Assembly: GCA_910586715.1 (NCBI GenBank) | Contig: CAJUJG010000002.1 | Coordinates: forward strand, 11,251 to 71,742 | Reading direction: 5' to 3' | DNA length: 60,492 bases | DNA from: an uncultured Lachnospiraceae bacterium | GTDB lineage: Bacteria; Bacillota; Clostridia; Lachnospirales; Lachnospiraceae | In this document: positions 59,550 through 60,492 of the stretch, piece after piece | How the letters are laid out: every line of letters begins with the position of its first letter | How positions within the stretch are numbered: position 1 is the stretch's first letter | The notes under the pieces: model-generated | Database searches by the model: none | The model's input: the letters and a program-made list of their open reading frames with translations, nothing else | What the model was told of the DNA's origin: nothing | Translations under genes and position numbers: made by a program

Positions 59550-60492
59550 TTACACTACTGCAATGTTTGCATATGTACCTCTCATATTCTTCAATATACG
59601 CTCTGCAAAACGCGCAGCCTGCCGGACATTTACATAACGCAGATTATCCGCAAGATACGCCACTTCTGCATATTCCAGCCCGCAACTCCGCACAATATTG
59701 TACTCTATCGAAGTACTATGATCATTGTTATTCATCGGAGCACCAATCGGAACGAAGAACTGAACCTGTTTGGCATTAATACTGTTCATGTTTAAAATTT
59801 GGATGACTTCTTTCTGCAGATAGTTCTTGACAAAAAGACTTTTCTGTGTATCGACAATATCCTTCACGTCAATTCTCTCTGCCCCTCTCATAACATGCTC
59901 CTCGGCAATTACCTTTGCTACCTGCTCGTCTGATAAGAAATATCCCTCGTCATTTAAAACAGCCCGCAAGTTGCCGATAAGTGTACTGCCTGCGTAGGGT
60001 GAAGATATCACTCTGCCTAAAAGCATTGTTCCCTGAAACAGCGCAATATCCGTCGTCACATGTCCCATATCCACAATAAGCGTTACGGAATCTTCCGTAA
60101 TCTTATTTTTAAGAGCAGTTATAGCAACGCCGCCCTCCGGAACGACGCCGATATTTCGTTTCATAATAGAAAAATGAACAACAGGTTTAGACTCTACCAG
60201 CGGAAACTCAACCGTATAATTCCCTTCGATTTTGTCTTTTAAAATCTCCGCACAGTCTTTACTACCGTTATACTCCCTGACCGGAATACACACCACAACT
60301 CCATAATCATACATAACATTCTTGCTGTAACTGATTTCAACAGCTCTGCCGCTTCGTGTATTTCTCAACGGACTGACATTAAACTCCTTATACAGATCCA
60401 ACTGTTGGGCTCTTAACGCATCCCTTGCTATGCCGTACACCATTTGTTTGTAAAAATCAATGCTGTCCGTCTTCTTATTCTGACTGTTTATG
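59550..60492 (-). CDS. ParM/Alp-like actin, N-terminus outside window
   Basis: Partial: the frame is open to the right edge (an ATG at 60443 is internal). About 313 residues are visible. The phosphate-2 motif DMGHVTTD (about 165-172 of the visible part) followed by an alpha/beta subdomain is that of the actin/Hsp70 fold, and VPIGAPMNNND near residue 250 is in the place of the adenosine motif. N-terminal phosphate-1 lies in the missing part. Plasmid actins of this type push sister copies apart to ensure inheritance. Followed by the acidic-tailed gene. Good family call, subgroup open. Confidence 0.75.
   Translation of the reverse strand, partial: INSQNKKTDSIDFYKQMVYGIARDALRAQQLDLYKEFNVSPLRNTRSGRAVEISYSKNVMYDYGVVVCIPVREYNGSKDCAEILKDKIEGNYTVEFPLVESKPVVHFSIMKRNIGVVPEGGVAITALKNKITEDSVTLIVDMGHVTTDIALFQGTMLLGRVISSPYAGSTLIGNLRAVLNDEGYFLSDEQVAKVIAEEHVMRGAERIDVKDIVDTQKSLFVKNYLQKEVIQILNMNSINAKQVQFFVPIGAPMNNNDHSTSIEYNIVRSCGLEYAEVAYLADNLRYVNVRQAARFAERILKNMRGTYANIAVV

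Noticed and set aside
1..60492. CRISPR array, tRNA or rRNA genes, insertion sequences
   Set aside because: No regularly spaced repeats, no cloverleaf or CCA-type 3' ends in any gap, and no transposase-like protein were found.
1..60492. Prophage structural genes
   Set aside because: No capsid, portal, terminase, tape-measure or tail fibre protein could be recognised; the pilin-like set and VirB4 fit conjugation better. Distant phage proteins among the unknown genes cannot be excluded.

Overview
The window is an AT-rich Firmicutes sequence, most likely from a large plasmid or conjugative element of a gut Lachnospiraceae-type clostridium. The host guess rests on strong AGGAGG ribosome sites, frequent GTG and TTG starts, two DUF5688-type proteins, an HPr-like protein without a tag, a BspA-like leucine-rich lipoprotein, and a DarT1-associated NADAR-like protein. 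Every gene I accept, about 70 of them, lies on the minus strand, so the locus reads from the right edge to the left edge as one long, tightly packed polycistron. Translational coupling (ATGA, TAATG and longer overlaps) is common. I see no capsid, portal, terminase, tRNA, rRNA, CRISPR array, insertion sequence, relaxase or VirD4 coupling protein.

Layout in the direction of transcription. (1) 60.5-52.3 kb, segregation and replication: a ParM-like actin (cut by the edge), a small acidic partner, a FEN-type 5'-3' exonuclease, several unknown soluble proteins including one with a strong internal start, a ~0.65-kb gene-free stretch that reads as a large, highly folded non-coding RNA, and a DnaX-type clamp loader. 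(2) 52.3-45.2 kb, accessory genes: lipoproteins, a BspA-like LRR protein, an unknown 483-residue protein with an acidic tail, an HPr-like protein, a DUF5688 protein and a NADAR-like protein. (3) 45.2-22.4 kb, a type IV secretion-like apparatus: an AAA+ ATPase, three large membrane proteins with big outside domains (1241, 453 and 1844 residues, VirB6-like in layout), a two-TM VirB3-like protein, a VirB4-like ATPase, and secreted cell-wall enzymes (a lysozyme-like transglycosylase, a C39-like cysteine peptidase and a related protein sharing its N-terminal module). (4) 22-13.9 kb, DNA metabolism: DnaC-like loader, RNase HI, DnaB-like helicase, primase-type zinc finger, LexA-type winged helix and a RuvC-like nuclease. 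(5) 13.8-3 kb, a Tad-type pilus machine: CpaB/SAF protein, a TadZ-like ATPase and a partner, a TadA/CpaF ATPase, a TadB-TadC fusion, an OB-fold SSB-like protein and five pilin-like single-pass proteins. (6) 3-0 kb: a second DUF5688-like protein and three lipoproteins.

The most notable points are: one transcription order that joins a Tad-type pilus motor to a VirB4/VirB6-type channel and to a partial replisome; the folded RNA at about 54.16-54.83 kb (two GNRA tetraloops, wobble pairs that fit only the minus strand, and three loops with distant complements), which in length and style recalls the ROOL/GOLLD class; and a set of intrinsic-terminator hairpins placed directly before genes with no room for a new promoter. 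Family calls come from reading motifs by eye; no search or folding program was run.
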